47,306 nt of DNA from Bacteroidales bacterium (lineage in GTDB: Bacteria; Bacteroidota; Bacteroidia; Bacteroidales; Lentimicrobiaceae), in assembly GCA_016788045.1 (NCBI GenBank), contig JAEUTG010000009.1, positions 1 to 47,306 of the forward strand, written 5' to 3'. Positions 34,548-44,201 of the stretch are shown here, piece after piece; the stretch's first letter is position 1, and each line of letters starts with the position of its first letter. The notes beneath the pieces are model-generated. The model was given only the letters and a program-made list of their open reading frames with translations. It did no database searches and was not told the DNA's origin. A program made the translations under genes and the position numbers.

Positions 34548-35885
34548 CTATACTTTTTTCTTCTTCCAGCGCCCCGATTTAAGATATAGGTAGGATAGAC
34601 CGCCCAATACGAGGAAATATACATATTCGCTGGCCCAGACCTGTTCGATGCTTAACCTGAGTACTACTGCAAGTATGTATGCCACAATCAGATACACAAC
34701 AATGGTGACCACTTCAATCAACAGGGCAGTGGCAGTGTTGGCAGTTCCGGAAACACCGTTGAACAGGATGCTGGAAAAAGAGAAGAGCAGCAAGGCCGAC
34801 ATGATGACATAAAATGACGGAACCGTCTGTTTCACCAGTTCCTGGTCGGAGGTATAAACAGAGATGAGCAGTGAAGGAATCAGGGCAGAAATCAGCACCG
34901 CACCCCCGATCAGCAGAAAGTTAAGCAGGGCTACTTTTCTGATAACAGGGATTACCTGATCGGTGCGTCCCTGCCCGATCACATTGCCCACCAGGGAACT
35001 TGCCGCAGATCCAAAGGCGAAAATCGGAATCATCAGCACAATGTAAGCGCTGCGGATGATGTTTGAAATGGCGAGCTGTCGTTCACCCATTTTTTCAATA
35101 ATCATGAAGAATACAAACCAGGCAGCCAGGGAAATAAAGTATTGAAGCATTACAAATACGGATATTTCCAGGGTTTTTTTCACGGTTTCCCAGTCAAAAC
35201 GCTTGAACCTGAAAAGGTTGTATTTTTTCAGATCGACCATCTTTACCGTATAGGTGAAAAAATATAGTGCTGAAACAGCTTCAGAAATGGCCGATGCCAG
35301 GGCAGCACCTTTGATACCCATCTGTGGCAACCCAAAATGCCCGAAGATCAGACCATAATCAAGAATCACATTGGTGCCGGCCATAATCAGGGCGTTGTAG
35401 GTCAGTACCCGGGTACTGGTAGTGCCGATGTAAAAAGCCCTCAGCAGAATATTGCCAAATGCAAAAAAGATCCCATAAATGCGGTATTGCAGAAAATCAG
35501 TACTGGCCTGATACACAGCATCGGAGGATATCATTGGCCGGAGCATGACCGGAGACAGAAACTTTATGATCAGGAAAAGGAAAAGCCCCATGCCCATCAG
35601 GAAGTACAGGCTGTTGTCGGTAATTTTACCGATTTCATGATAATTTCGCTCGCCGTTGCGCCTGGCTATCAGGATCTGACCACCGATGCCGAAGCCGAAG
35701 CCCAGCATAAAAAGCGATATGTAAAACAGTCCCCCTATTGCTGAGGCCCCGAGTTCGACTTCCCCAACACGTCCCAGAAATGCCGTATCAGTAACATTGA
35801 CAATGTTTTGCGCGATGAGGCTGAAGATGATGGGAAGAGAGATGTCCCAGATCTTCTTATAGGTAGGGATGACAGTTAAACTCAT
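34548..35885 (-). CDS. MATE-family efflux transporter
   Basis: The 445-residue protein has about twelve membrane helices in two repeated halves. The N-terminus WDISLPIIFSLIAQNIVNVTDTAFLGRVGEVELGASAIGG carries the MATE first-helix pattern (described in parts: residues about 13-50). A second conserved block, ISNIIRSAYIVLMIPIFAFGSAASSLVG, starts the second half. MATE proteins expel cationic compounds using sodium or protons. It sits 61 bases after the second trkH gene. That ion-transport neighbourhood may be incidental. Confidence 0.9.
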   Translation of the reverse strand: MSLTVIPTYKKIWDISLPIIFSLIAQNIVNVTDTAFLGRVGEVELGASAIGGLFYISLFMLGFGFGIGGQILIARRNGERNYHEIGKITDNSLYFLMGMGLFLFLIIKFLSPVMLRPMISSDAVYQASTDFLQYRIYGIFFAFGNILLRAFYIGTTSTRVLTYNALIMAGTNVILDYGLIFGHFGLPQMGIKGAALASAISEAVSALYFFTYTVKMVDLKKYNLFRFKRFDWETVKKTLEISVFVMLQYFISLAAWFVFFMIIEKMGERQLAISNIIRSAYIVLMIPIFAFGSAASSLVGNVIGQGRTDQVIPVIRKVALLNFLLIGGAVLISALIPSLLISVYTSDQELVKQTVPSFYVIMSALLLFSFSSILFNGVSGTANTATALLIEVVTIVVYLIVAYILAVVLRLSIEQVWASEYVYFLVLGGLSYLYLKSGRWKKKKV

Positions 35886-35946
35886 AATCCCGGCAAAGGT
35901 AGTTCAAATCTCCGTAATCAGGATGAGGACTCTCAGGCGGGATGGT

Positions 35947-37401
35947 TTATTGTTTCCAGAAGGCAGGATGCAGGACAATAAAAAGGCTGAAAAGTTCAAG
36001 CCTGCCCAGCAGCATCATGAAGTTCAACACCCATTTGGCAAAATCCGTAAGGTGGGCATAATTGGCAACCGGACCGGTGGTTGCGAGTCCGGGGCCTATC
36101 CCTCCCATACAGCTTACTACGGATCCCATGGACGAAATCACATCAAGTCCGGTTGCCGTAAGCAGCAGTGAACCAATTCCGAAAGTGATGATATACAGAA
36201 AGAAAATGGCCAGTACATTGTGCAGGATTTTCGGGTTAACGGGTTTTTTATCCAGCCTTACCGGGATTACAGCACTTTTGTGCACCTGCCTTTGAATTAC
36301 ATTCGAAAAATTCCTGAACAGGAGCACATGCCTGACGACTTTTATTCCCCCGGAAGTAGAACCTGCCATTCCCCCGGAAAACATCAGCAGAAAGATGATA
36401 AACCAGGCATAGGAAGGCCAGAGCATAAAATCTTCGTTGGCAAACCCGGTACAGGTAACGATGCTCACTACATTGAAAAGTGCTCCGCGCCAGGCTTGCT
36501 CAATGCCATAATCCCTGGTGTAAAAAAGAATCATGGCTATTATAACTGAAGGGATGAAAAGAATCAGCAGGTATGCATGTAATTCCTGACTTCCAAGCGC
36601 TTTTTTTGCTTTTCCGTTCAAAAGCAGGTAATGAAGGGTGAAGTTGGTACCTGCCAGAAACATAAAGAGAATTGCAACATACTGCAGGTAAGGCGAGTAA
36701 CCTGCCAGGCTTGTGTTTTTTGGTGAAAATCCACCGGAAGACAAAGCACCGAAGGCATGACAGAGCGAATCAAACAGATTCATTCCTCCGGCCAGTTCCA
36801 GTAAAACCATTGCGAATGTCAACAGGATATAGATCCCCCAGAGCCTGCGGGCAGTTTCAGCTATTCGTGGATGAAGTTTGTCCTTTTCAGGACCGGGAAC
36901 TTCGGCCCAGAACAGCGACATACCCCCATAACCCAGAAAAGGAAGTATGGCAATCGAAAGAACGATGATCCCCATTCCGCCGATCCAGTGAGTCATACTG
37001 CGCCAGAAAAGCAATCCTTTCGGGATAACTTCAATATCGCGGAGTATGGAAGCGCCTGTAGTTGAAAAGCCCGACATGGTTTCAAAGCAGGCATCGGTAA
37101 ACGATGGTATTGCCCCGCTGATGTAGAAGGGAAGAGCCCCGAAAACAGAAATGACAATCCAGGTTATGCTGACGATCAGGTATCCTTCGCGCCGGCCAAT
37201 GTCGCGCTGATCGTAATTGCGGCGTGTAAACCACATAACGCTTCCGGTCAGAATCGTTATGCCGGCAGAAATCAGCAGCGGTTTAAGGTCAGTGCCACCA
37301 TACCAAAGTGAAAAAGGAATGCTTGTGAGCATAAACAAGCCCTCAATCACCAGCAACATGCCGGTAATTTTTATCAGCGCCCTGTAGTGGAAACGATACA
37401 T
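35947..37401 (-). CDS. trkH: Potassium uptake membrane subunit TrkH (second copy)
   Basis: TrkH is the potassium-conducting subunit of the Trk system. The 484-residue protein has four M1-P-M2 repeats. The selectivity-filter glycines lie in FSTTGASIL, SSGGFSPKN, VTCTGFANE and SCMGGIGPGL. It follows the first trkH by 27 bases and clearly resembles it throughout, but differs in many positions, so it is a diverged paralogue rather than a recent copy. It is probably co-transcribed with trkA and the first trkH. Two TrkH proteins served by one TrkA is unusual. Confidence 0.92.
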   Translation of the reverse strand: MYRFHYRALIKITGMLLVIEGLFMLTSIPFSLWYGGTDLKPLLISAGITILTGSVMWFTRRNYDQRDIGRREGYLIVSITWIVISVFGALPFYISGAIPSFTDACFETMSGFSTTGASILRDIEVIPKGLLFWRSMTHWIGGMGIIVLSIAILPFLGYGGMSLFWAEVPGPEKDKLHPRIAETARRLWGIYILLTFAMVLLELAGGMNLFDSLCHAFGALSSGGFSPKNTSLAGYSPYLQYVAILFMFLAGTNFTLHYLLLNGKAKKALGSQELHAYLLILFIPSVIIAMILFYTRDYGIEQAWRGALFNVVSIVTCTGFANEDFMLWPSYAWFIIFLLMFSGGMAGSTSGGIKVVRHVLLFRNFSNVIQRQVHKSAVIPVRLDKKPVNPKILHNVLAIFFLYIITFGIGSLLLTATGLDVISSMGSVVSCMGGIGPGLATTGPVANYAHLTDFAKWVLNFMMLLGRLELFSLFIVLHPAFWKQ

Positions 37402-37428
37402 CCGGAGTTTCTTTTTAGGAGTCGCTTG

Positions 37429-38928
37429 TTATTTTTTCCAGAAAGTGGGAGAAAGCAGGATAAGTACTGTGAACAATTCCAGCCTGCCAAGCATCATAAA
37501 GAACGCAAGGGCCCATTTACCTGCATCAGGAATCTGACTATAATTCAACACCGGGCCAACAGTACCCAGTCCCGGGCCTATGTTACCAAGACTGGCCGCA
37601 ACAGCTCCTACGGCAGATTCAAACTCCAGACCCATAAATGACATCAGGAGAGATCCGAAAGCAAAGATGATGATGTAGATGAGAAAAAAAGCCAGCACAT
37701 TGAATATGATCTCCTGTGATATGGATTTACCATTAAGCCTTACAGGTAAGATCGCCTGCGGATGAATGATACGCTTGAGCTCCAGCAGGCTGTTCTTGAA
37801 AAGCAGGTTGATTCTTACCATTTTAATTCCTCCGCCTGTTGAACCTGCGCAACCTCCCGTAAACATCAGTAGAAAGATCAGAAACCAGGCGAAGAATGGC
37901 CAGAGCAGATAATCACTGCTGACAAATCCTGTTGTCGTTACAATGGATACAACCTGGAATAAAGCATCGCGGATCGCCTTCTCAACCGGGGTGCCTTGCA
38001 TAAAAATCAGCCCCAGACTGATGAACAGGGCAGAGACAAGTATGATTACTGAGTAAAGCCGGAGTTCCTCGTTTTGCAGTATTTTGCTGAATTTGCCTTT
38101 TATGGCAAAGTAATGAAGAGAGAAGTTTACCCCCGCCAGAAACATGAAGAGTATAATAATATATTGAATGTAAGGAGAGAATCCGGCGACAGAGTCGTTT
38201 TTGGTTGAGAACCCTCCTGTAGCCATGGTACCGAAGGCATGGCACAAAGCATCGAATGCGCTCATCCCACCCAATATTAAGAGTAAGGTCTGCGCAAAGG
38301 TAAGGGCAACATAGATCAGCCATAACCTCTTGGCAGTCTGAGTGATGCGCGGATGAATCTTGTCTGGAGTGATGCCGGGCACTTCAGCAACAAACAGCTG
38401 CATGCCTCCGATTCCGAGGATCGGCAGTATGGCAAGCGAGAGTACGATGATCCCCATTCCGCCAATCCAGTGAGTCATGCTTCTCCAGAAAAGTATACCG
38501 GCGGGCAAGGCTTCAATATCGGTAAAAATACTCGCTCCGGTAGTGGTGAATCCCGACATGGTTTCAAAAAAGGCATCGGTATAGCTGGGTGTAGTCCCAC
38601 TGAGTACAAAGGGAATTGCCCCGAAAAGGGAGATAATCACCCAGGCTGCAGAAACAATGATGTAGCCCTCCCGTTTACCAATGGAATTCTGGTCAAGTTT
38701 CCGGTTCATCAGCCATAAACTCCAGCCAATAATCAGGATAACTATGCCTGAAACCAGCAATGGCAGAAAATCATAAGCCGGATTGAAAAGAACCAGACTT
38801 GAGAGGCTAACTGGGGAATACCAGGCAGAGAAACCCAGACAACTAAGCATGAACAAGCCCTCAATCATCAGAAGCAGCCCTGTGATCTTGAGTATAGCGT
38901 TCAGGTTGATTTTGCTCGTACGGGCCAT
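37429..38928 (-). CDS. trkH: Potassium uptake membrane subunit TrkH (first copy)
   Basis: The 499-residue protein has the same four-repeat TrkH build. The filter segments are FTTTGASIF, MATGGFSTKN, VTTTGFVSSD and ASLGNIGPGL. It has a slightly longer first periplasmic loop than the second copy (around residues 33-50). It lies 32 bases after trkA. Differences in the filter-3 and filter-4 segments between the copies could mean different ion selectivity or affinity, but that is inference. Confidence 0.92.
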   Translation of the reverse strand: MARTSKINLNAILKITGLLLMIEGLFMLSCLGFSAWYSPVSLSSLVLFNPAYDFLPLLVSGIVILIIGWSLWLMNRKLDQNSIGKREGYIIVSAAWVIISLFGAIPFVLSGTTPSYTDAFFETMSGFTTTGASIFTDIEALPAGILFWRSMTHWIGGMGIIVLSLAILPILGIGGMQLFVAEVPGITPDKIHPRITQTAKRLWLIYVALTFAQTLLLILGGMSAFDALCHAFGTMATGGFSTKNDSVAGFSPYIQYIIILFMFLAGVNFSLHYFAIKGKFSKILQNEELRLYSVIILVSALFISLGLIFMQGTPVEKAIRDALFQVVSIVTTTGFVSSDYLLWPFFAWFLIFLLMFTGGCAGSTGGGIKMVRINLLFKNSLLELKRIIHPQAILPVRLNGKSISQEIIFNVLAFFLIYIIIFAFGSLLMSFMGLEFESAVGAVAASLGNIGPGLGTVGPVLNYSQIPDAGKWALAFFMMLGRLELFTVLILLSPTFWKK

Positions 38929-38960
38929 ATCCCGGGGATAAACTGCCGAAAAGTATTGAT

Positions 38961-40301
38961 TTAATTAAACAGTGACTGCACTTTACTGATGGACTCCGGT
39001 AGTGAGAAAATCACGACCCGGTCGCCTTCCTGTATCTGGAAATCACCGATGGCAATGTAGCTCTGCAAGCCGCGCACGATACCGCCTATGATACAGCCTT
39101 TCGGGATATCAATGTTTTTTATGGGTTTTCGCGTTACGTAAGCACCAGGTTTCACCACGAATTCCATAACTTCAGCATCAATACCGCTCAGGCATTTGAT
39201 TGAGGTGACTTCAGCATCCATGGTAAACCGCACAATGTAAGAGGCTGTAATCAGTTTTTTATTGATGATTGTTTCAATACCTATACTTTGTGATATACTG
39301 ATGTAGTCGATGTTTTCGACAAGCGGAATAACGCGTTTCACCCCGTAGCGCTGGGCCAGCAGGCAGGTGAGGATATTGGTTTCGTAATCGTTGGTAACCG
39401 CAATAAAAGCATCCATGTTGCGGATGCCCTCATCTTCAAGCAGCTCGATATCACGGGCATCGGCATTGATGATGAGGGTATGTTCCAGCTGATCAATAAG
39501 ATTGAGGCATCGTTCCTTGTTCATCTCGATCAGCTTTACATTCATGTCGCGTTCCAGCCTGCGGGCAGTTTTGCGGCCAATGCGGCCACCACCAACAATC
39601 ATCACATTCCTGATTTCCTGTTTCTGTTTTCCTCCAAGCCTTAGCAGGTCTTCAACTCCATCAGGCTTGGTAATCACATAAGCAAGGTCGTTCAGTCTGA
39701 AAACATCGTCCCCTTTTGGAATAAGTGTCCGGTTGTTGCGATGAATGGCAATGGCCCTGAAATCAAGTTTCGGGTTCTCATGTGCGATCTGGTTCAGCGT
39801 TTTGTTGAGTACCAGCGCCTTTTCGTCAAGCTTTATCAGGAAGAGTGAGAGCCGCCCGTCAGAGAAATCGAAAATTTCGGTGGCTGCCGTCTGACTTAGC
39901 AGCCTGACAATCTCTTTTGAGGCAATCCTTTCAGGGCAAACCATGGCGTCGATGCCCAGGGTGCGCATGATTTCACGATTCTCAACCGTCAGGTATTCCG
40001 TATTGTTGATCCTGGCAATGGTACGCTTGGCACCGAGCTTCTTGCCAAGTACACAGGTAGTTATGTTGATCTTTTCATCGTGTACCACTGAGATCAGCAG
40101 ATCAGCCTTGCGGATGTTGGCTTGCTCGAGTACACTGATGGAAGTGGAGTCGCCGGTGATGGTGAGAAGATCGGAGTGCGATTCAATCATCTTGAGCAGC
40201 TCCTGATGCGGATCAACAATCGTAATGTTGTGATTTTCACCGGATAGCATCTTGGCTAAGTGGAAGCCCACCTCGCCGTCGCCGGCTATTATGATGTTCA
40301 T
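38961..40301 (-). CDS. trkA: Trk potassium-uptake regulator TrkA
   Basis: TrkA is the cytoplasmic nucleotide-binding gating protein of TrkH. The 446-residue protein has two RCK units. The first Rossmann domain starts MNIIIAGDGEVGFHLAKML, the second holds VMIVGGGRIGRKTARRLE (about 225-242), and each is followed by an RCK C-terminal domain. I chose ATG at 40301, directly at the Rossmann strand; ATG at 40331 would add ten residues. A -7-like box (TACATTTG, minus, 40336..40329) lies about 28 bases upstream. It is the first gene of a leftward run with both trkH copies. Confidence 0.93.
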   Translation of the reverse strand: MNIIIAGDGEVGFHLAKMLSGENHNITIVDPHQELLKMIESHSDLLTITGDSTSISVLEQANIRKADLLISVVHDEKINITTCVLGKKLGAKRTIARINNTEYLTVENREIMRTLGIDAMVCPERIASKEIVRLLSQTAATEIFDFSDGRLSLFLIKLDEKALVLNKTLNQIAHENPKLDFRAIAIHRNNRTLIPKGDDVFRLNDLAYVITKPDGVEDLLRLGGKQKQEIRNVMIVGGGRIGRKTARRLERDMNVKLIEMNKERCLNLIDQLEHTLIINADARDIELLEDEGIRNMDAFIAVTNDYETNILTCLLAQRYGVKRVIPLVENIDYISISQSIGIETIINKKLITASYIVRFTMDAEVTSIKCLSGIDAEVMEFVVKPGAYVTRKPIKNIDIPKGCIIGGIVRGLQSYIAIGDFQIQEGDRVVIFSLPESISKVQSLFN

Positions 40302-40446
40302 GATTTCTCCCGATTGAAATACAGCCCGCAAATGTAATACATTTCAATGCCCGGTTGTGAAAAATTGTTAAACCTGTGCCGGAGTAGTCATAATTTCAGT
40401 GTTTTACCATTTATTGATTGTTTGGGGAGAAATGCATGAATAAGGC

Positions 40447-41349
40447 TTACTGAATTTCGAATTTCTCTGACATTAACACCGCTCCATTTCCGGATAATCT
40501 GTAAGTGTATATCCCGGGCTGTAACCTGCCGACATCTATGCTGAAATTCAAGGAATGAAAATCACTGTTCATGATCTGCTTACCGGTCAAATCGTAAATC
40601 TGTACCATAAACTTTGTTGCTTTTTGCTGGTTCAGCCTGAAGTTAAGCTCTTGCCTGGCCGGAATCGGGAATACCCGGATGGTATTTTCCGTTGATGGTG
40701 CTTCAACAGAAACAGGTGATACATAAACATGGTATCTGGCCATTTCATCAATGCGGCATCCCATGGCATCAGTGATGGTAACATTGTAAATAACGGATGT
40801 ATCCGGCGCTGCCCAGAAAGTTTCGTGAACAGAATCCGTAATTCCGTGAGAAGGCCTCCATAAATAGTCAAACGGTGGGTAATTGCTGAAAGCCCCTGCA
40901 CCAGAATTGAGGTAAATGGAATCTCCCTGCAGAATGTGGAATTCCCAAAAATCATTGGTAAATACCCATGAAGAGAAGCTTACCAGCGTTGAATCGACTG
41001 CAGTCTGGTTGTTTGCATCGGTAATGGTAAGCTTGAAATTGAGGGGGGTGTTGTTGAACGTTCCCCATACGACCACCGGATTGGCTGAGGTTGTGTCGTT
41101 CAGGAAGTCCGATGCATATTGGGTGATGGTAAAATTCCCCATCTGGTAAAAAAAGCGGGTCTCCCATGTATAGGTGTAAGGACCAGTTCCTCCTGAAGCC
41201 GTTGGACTGCTGCCAAGCTGAACCGCAATATAATTGTCGGCCCCGGAACAGAGTGTCTTGTCGTTACCCGCATCTGCAGTTAACTGGGCTTGCAGAGCAA
41301 ATGGTAATGTCAGCAATACGGAGAAAAGTGACCGGGTAAAGATTTTCAT
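40447..41349 (-). CDS. Secreted protein with type IX secretion C-terminal sorting domain
   Basis: A signal peptide (residues 1-21, ending FALQAQ) takes this 300-residue protein to the periplasm. Residues about 25-60 contain an Ig/SprB-repeat-like start (DAGNDKTLCSG, ASGGTGPYTYTW). The last 75 residues form a type A sorting domain: VFPIPARQELNFRL, then VQIYDLTGKQI, then LQPGIYTYRLSGNG and a basic-hydrophobic end. Type IX cargo is exported through SprA and then anchored or released. The passenger has no catalytic motif and looks adhesive or structural. It is a single gene, not adjacent to other secretion genes. Confidence 0.87.
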   Translation of the reverse strand: MKIFTRSLFSVLLTLPFALQAQLTADAGNDKTLCSGADNYIAVQLGSSPTASGGTGPYTYTWETRFFYQMGNFTITQYASDFLNDTTSANPVVVWGTFNNTPLNFKLTITDANNQTAVDSTLVSFSSWVFTNDFWEFHILQGDSIYLNSGAGAFSNYPPFDYLWRPSHGITDSVHETFWAAPDTSVIYNVTITDAMGCRIDEMARYHVYVSPVSVEAPSTENTIRVFPIPARQELNFRLNQQKATKFMVQIYDLTGKQIMNSDFHSLNFSIDVGRLQPGIYTYRLSGNGAVLMSEKFEIQ

Positions 41350-41780
41350 AGTTTATCGCATTTTTAGGACATATTGAATCGTCTGGTTGAGTATATCAAC
41401 TATAAGACAACCAACATGGTGTTTACCCTTATTCATAACCGGAAAATATTATTTTCAGGTGGACTCCTTTCATGTCTCATAAATTGTTCTTATCTAAATA
41501 AGTCAACAATGGTTGCCAATGAACGGATTTCTTGCCAGCAGGCTGAAATTGCAGCCACCTTAGAATGTATGAGTTTGTGATACAGGTCTGGGAAATCTGA
41601 TCCTTAAGGATGATTTCACAGGTTAAAGACCAGCCGTTTAAAAGGAAAATTGACATAAGTCACGGACCTGAGCAGGCAAAAGTGGAATTAGGTGCTATAG
41701 CCAGGTAACATCGCTGACATGCGCTGGTATAGTATTAACACTATTTCTATACATTGTTGTTCGGGAAAATTATGGGATTA
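41350..41780. other. Gap upstream of the dxs repeat island
   Basis: No gene is supported. A 68-codon frame at 41374-41580 has no family resemblance and no promoter. Only a small inverted pair, GTTGA-GTATA-TCAAC at 41388-41402, stands out. The stretch continues into the repeats listed below. Confidence 0.4.
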
Positions 41781-41790
41781 CCTTCGGTGA

Positions 41791-41898
41791 GCCTGTCTGT
41801 CTGACGCAGTCAGGCAGGCTCCCTTCGGTCGGTTCTTCACTAACGCCTGTCTGCCTCTGCAAACAGGCAGGCTCCCTTCGGTCGGTTCTTCGCGAACG
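41791..41898. repeat. Tandem 54-bp repeat with internal palindrome
   Basis: Two units, 41791-41844 and 41845-41898, share the order GCCTGTCTG...CAGGCAGGC, then CTCCCTTCGGTCGGTTCTTC, then a short variable AACG. The first 28-29 bases of each form a stem. A fragment of the unit's right half (CCTTCGGT) precedes the first copy at 41781-41788, hinting at a former third copy. The palindrome is the same one seen at 25421 and in the right-end repeats. Confidence 0.75.
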
Positions 41899-42026
41899 CT
41901 CAGAATGACTTTAATTTACATGGGTGAATGAAAAGGGGGGCGTTGTTGCGGCGAAGCAGCAAACAAGCCCCCCTATTCTGTACTCAACTGCTTGTTTTTC
42001 TGAGCGAAACAAAGTGAAGCGAAGAA
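41886..42026. repeat. Nested inverted-repeat island upstream of dxs
   Basis: Outer arms TTCTTCGC (41886-41893) plus CGCTCAGAA (41897-41905) are inverted as TTCTGAGCG (41999-42007) plus GCGAAGAA (42019-42026). Between them GGGGGGC (41935-41941) pairs with GCCCCCC (41967-41973), with further pairing (TTGTTGC/GCAGCAA) inside. The whole could extrude as a cruciform of about 140 bp. The outer arm resembles a TTCGCTCAGAATGAC-type repeat I associate with Bacteroidota intergenic DNA. Confidence 0.6.
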
Positions 42027-42129
42027 TCTGATAAGCAATTCCAATATTAACCGGACAATAATGATTTCTATGGTAAAATCCCGAAAAAACGCGCCTTAAA
42101 CCTATCCGGTGCTGAATTGCCATAATGCT

Positions 42130-42137
42130 TACCTTTG
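42130..42137 (+). promoter_or_regulatory. Probable -7 box of dxs
   Basis: TACCTTTG matches TAnnTTTG and lies 21 bases before the dxs start. No TTG is found at the usual distance. Confidence 0.45.
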
Positions 42138-42158
42138 CAGTTCAATCAACGATGACGC

Positions 42159-44063
42159 ATGTCGCCTGTACCCGGAAAACTTCTGTCGACCATTGATTCC
42201 CCTGCCGATCTGCGCAAGCTGAGCGAAGACGATCTTCCGCAGTTGTGCGCCGAAGTAAGGCAGTACATCATCGATGTAATCTCCTCGAACCCCGGCCATC
42301 TGGGGGCCAGCCTCGGAGCGGTTGAGCTTGCAGTGGCCATTCATTATGCCTTCGATACCCCCAACGACAAACTGATCTGGGATGTCGGCCATCAGGCCTA
42401 TGCCCATAAAATCATCACCGGCCGGCGTAATGCATTCACCACAAACCGAACCTATCAGGGCATCAGCGGCTTTCCTAAAATGAGCGAAAGTGAATACGAT
42501 ACCTTCGGGGTAGGGCATGCATCAACGTCGATCTCAGCAGCTCTGGGAATGGCCGTGGCAGCCCGGTTGCAAAACAACAGGAAAGAGCAGCACATTGCGG
42601 TGATCGGCGACGGTTCCATGACCGGCGGCATGGCCATGGAGGCCCTTAACAATGCCGGTGTAGCCAATACCAACCTGCTGGTGATCCTCAACGACAATGG
42701 CATTGCCATTGACCGGAATGTAGGGGCGCTGCGCGAATACCTGCTCAGCATTGTTACCTCCCGCGCTTACAACAAACTCAAAGACAAAGTCTGGAAACTG
42801 ATGGGCGGCAATACCCGCTACGGTAAAAACTCACGGGCTGTAGTCAAACAGATCGGTAACGCTCTCAAATCGACCATTCTGAACAAAAGTAACCTGTTTG
42901 AAGCCTTTAACCTCCGCTACTTCGGACCGGTAGATGGCCACGATGTGGTCAGGCTTACCCAACTGATGAAAGACCTGAAAAACATTCCCGGGCCCAAACT
43001 TCTGCATGTAATTACGGTTAAAGGCAAAGGCTTCGAAAAGGCAGAGCAGGATCAGATACTTTATCACTCACCGGGCATGTTCGACAAAACTACCGGCGAG
43101 ATCATCGAGAAGCCCTGCAAAAGCCTTCCGCCAAAGTATCAGCATGTTTTCGGCAAAACCATCATTGAGCTGGCCACCCTGAACGAGAAGATTGTGGGTG
43201 TAACGCCGGCCATGCCCTCGGGCTGTTCACTGAATATGATGATGAGTGTAATGCCTGAACGGGCTTTTGATGTGGGTATTGCTGAACAGCATGCAGTAAC
43301 ATTCTCAGCCGGAATGGCTGCCCGGGGACTTTTACCCTTTTGCAATATCTATTCGTCGTTTATGCAGCGTGCCTATGATCAGGTTATTCACGATGTAGCC
43401 CTGCAGGGACTGAATGTGGTATTCTGCCTCGACCGCGGTGGACTGGTTGGCGAAGATGGACCTACGCACCATGGTGTTTTCGACCTTGCCTATTTCAGGG
43501 CTATCCCCGGACTCATCATTTCATCGCCCATGAACGAAGTGGAGCTCCGTAACCTGATGTACACAGCCCAGCTTCCTGACAAAGGCCCGTTTGTGATCCG
43601 CTATCCAAGGGGCAGGGGACTTAATACTGACTGGAAAAAACCATTTGAAGAAATTCAGGTCGGAACCGCCCGCAAGATCCGCGAAGGCCGCGATGTGGCC
43701 ATCCTGTGTATCGGCCACCCGGGCAATTTTGCCGCAGAAGCCAGTGAACAATTGCTTAAACATGGCATCGAGGCAGCAGTTTACGACATGCGGTTTCTGA
43801 AGCCGCTCGATGAAACGATGCTGCATGAGGTATGCCGCAGCTACCCGCGCCTGCTGACGGTGGAAGACGGAACCATTCTGGGAGGGCTGGGCAGTGCAGT
43901 GCTCGAGTTTATGGCCGACCATGGGTATAACCTTCCGCTGGTGCGCCTGGGTGTTCCCGACCGTTACATCACGCAGGGCAAACCCGAAGAGCTTTATGCC
44001 GAGTGCGGATATGATACTGCCGGTATTGTGGCGGCTGTGAAAGACCTGTGCGGTAAGGCTTAA
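42159..44063 (+). CDS. dxs: 1-deoxy-D-xylulose-5-phosphate synthase
   Basis: DXS condenses pyruvate and glyceraldehyde 3-phosphate in the first step of the MEP isoprenoid pathway, using thiamine diphosphate. The 634-residue protein is full length. His47 is in NPGHLGASLG, the thiamine/magnesium motif starts at GDG (150-152) and ends at Asn180 in LNDNGIAI, and the transketolase core GIAEQHAVTFSAGMA lies near 368-382. Other MEP genes are not in the window. The next gene, asmA-like, follows after 138 bases on the same strand. Confidence 0.97.
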   Translation: MSPVPGKLLSTIDSPADLRKLSEDDLPQLCAEVRQYIIDVISSNPGHLGASLGAVELAVAIHYAFDTPNDKLIWDVGHQAYAHKIITGRRNAFTTNRTYQGISGFPKMSESEYDTFGVGHASTSISAALGMAVAARLQNNRKEQHIAVIGDGSMTGGMAMEALNNAGVANTNLLVILNDNGIAIDRNVGALREYLLSIVTSRAYNKLKDKVWKLMGGNTRYGKNSRAVVKQIGNALKSTILNKSNLFEAFNLRYFGPVDGHDVVRLTQLMKDLKNIPGPKLLHVITVKGKGFEKAEQDQILYHSPGMFDKTTGEIIEKPCKSLPPKYQHVFGKTIIELATLNEKIVGVTPAMPSGCSLNMMMSVMPERAFDVGIAEQHAVTFSAGMAARGLLPFCNIYSSFMQRAYDQVIHDVALQGLNVVFCLDRGGLVGEDGPTHHGVFDLAYFRAIPGLIISSPMNEVELRNLMYTAQLPDKGPFVIRYPRGRGLNTDWKKPFEEIQVGTARKIREGRDVAILCIGHPGNFAAEASEQLLKHGIEAAVYDMRFLKPLDETMLHEVCRSYPRLLTVEDGTILGGLGSAVLEFMADHGYNLPLVRLGVPDRYITQGKPEELYAECGYDTAGIVAAVKDLCGKA

Positions 44064-44201
44064 AAACCTTTCTTCCGGCTGTCTGGTGTTGACAGGAGTT
44101 GTCAGGCTTCAGCCCGGATAAATTTATATAATCAATCCCTCCCTGCGCAATGAACCGCTGTTTAATCCGTTAATCTGCTTTGGTTTATCCTTCTCCGTTC
44201 C

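Noticed and set aside
35947..38928. The two trkH genes as an assembly duplication
   Set aside because: The proteins differ in length and in many residues, so they are true paralogues.
41374..41580. 68-codon plus frame upstream of the dxs repeats
   Set aside because: It has no promoter, no homology I recognise and a random-looking composition.
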